Origin: an uncultured Pseudomonadota bacterium | GTDB lineage: Bacteria; Pseudomonadota; Gammaproteobacteria; Burkholderiales; Methylophilaceae | DNA: 14,071 bases | Direction: 5' to 3' | Assembly (NCBI GenBank): GCA_903860085.1 | Contig: CAIOPD010000162.1 | Location: 1-14,071 of the forward strand | In this document: positions 13,977 through 14,071 of the stretch, in pieces | Numbering within the stretch: the stretch's first letter is position 1 | Layout: the number at the start of each line of letters is the position of its first letter | Position numbers and translations under genes: made by a program | The notes under the pieces: model-generated | Database searches by the model: none | Told to the model about the DNA's origin: nothing | The model's input: the letters and a program-made list of their open reading frames with translations, nothing else

Positions 13977-14071
13977 TTATTTTAACAATTTATGCAAATT
14001 CTGCAAAGACTCAACTTGCAGCTCTTGCATATGTGCCATGCCCACGCAAGCCGCCTTAGCTCCAGCAATAG
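13977..14071 (-). CDS. carB: Carbamoyl-phosphate synthase large subunit CarB (C-terminal end only)
   Basis: The last 30 complete codons of a gene that enters from the right edge, ending at TAA (13979-13977). The residues IAGAKAACVGMAHMQ, then ELQVESLQNLHKLLK, match the C-terminal tail of the CarB allosteric domain as I remember it from betaproteobacteria, and carB directly upstream of greA is the usual order there. CarB makes carbamoyl phosphate for pyrimidine and arginine synthesis. Only the end is visible, so nothing can be said of the catalytic domains. Confidence 0.8.
   Translation of the reverse strand, partial: IAGAKAACVGMAHMQELQVESLQNLHKLLK

Noticed and set aside
1..14071. CRISPR arrays, tRNA/rRNA genes, insertion sequences, prophage or attachment sites
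   Set aside because: No spaced direct-repeat array, cloverleaf, transposase or integrase frame or flanking duplication was seen on either strand.

Overview
The window looks like chromosomal DNA of a betaproteobacterium, most plausibly a methylotroph of the Methylophilaceae (Methylotenera/Methylophilus type). The basis is the gene order carB-greA-DUF4149-yhbY-rlmE-ftsH-folP-glmM, which I recall as a conserved betaproteobacterial housekeeping block, plus the moderately AT-rich composition and the protein flavour. This placement comes from memory of gene order and not from a search. There is no sign of phage, insertion sequence, CRISPR array, tRNA or rRNA, and no gene-free stretch longer than about 170 bases.

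Left part (1-3768): the high-affinity phosphate transporter on the + strand, pstS (5' end cut off by the window edge), pstC, pstA and pstB. A strong hairpin terminator sits between pstS and pstC, so the binding protein is probably made in excess over the membrane complex. phoU does not follow pstB. The transporter block ends at a perfect 48-bp palindrome that also terminates the convergent glycosyltransferase gene.

Middle part (3773-7481): a GT4 glycosyltransferase (- strand) and a secreted zinc-dependent phospholipase C-like protein (+ strand) diverge from a 170-bp intergenic region. That region carries several CTGTCAT-like half-sites, three of them in an 11-bp-phased tandem array resembling a PhoB (Pho) box. 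The GT4 resembles diacylglycerol glucosyltransferases, and the lipase keeps essentially the whole zinc-ligand set, including a predicted mature N-terminal Trp. My main hypothesis is a phosphate-starvation lipid-remodelling cassette beside pst: phospholipid is cleaved to diacylglycerol, which is then glycosylated to a phosphorus-free glycolipid. An unrecognised 83-residue protein, a small eRF1-like protein and a PAP2 phosphatase with its own promoter and operator-like inverted repeat follow.

Right part (7607-14071): housekeeping genes, nearly all on the - strand. Read in transcription order these are the end of carB, a terminator, greA and a DUF4149 membrane protein; then rlmE-ftsH (ftsH starts with TTG); then, after an ftsH terminator, folP-glmM. 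yhbY diverges from rlmE on the + strand and ends at a bidirectional terminator shared with the DUF4149 gene.
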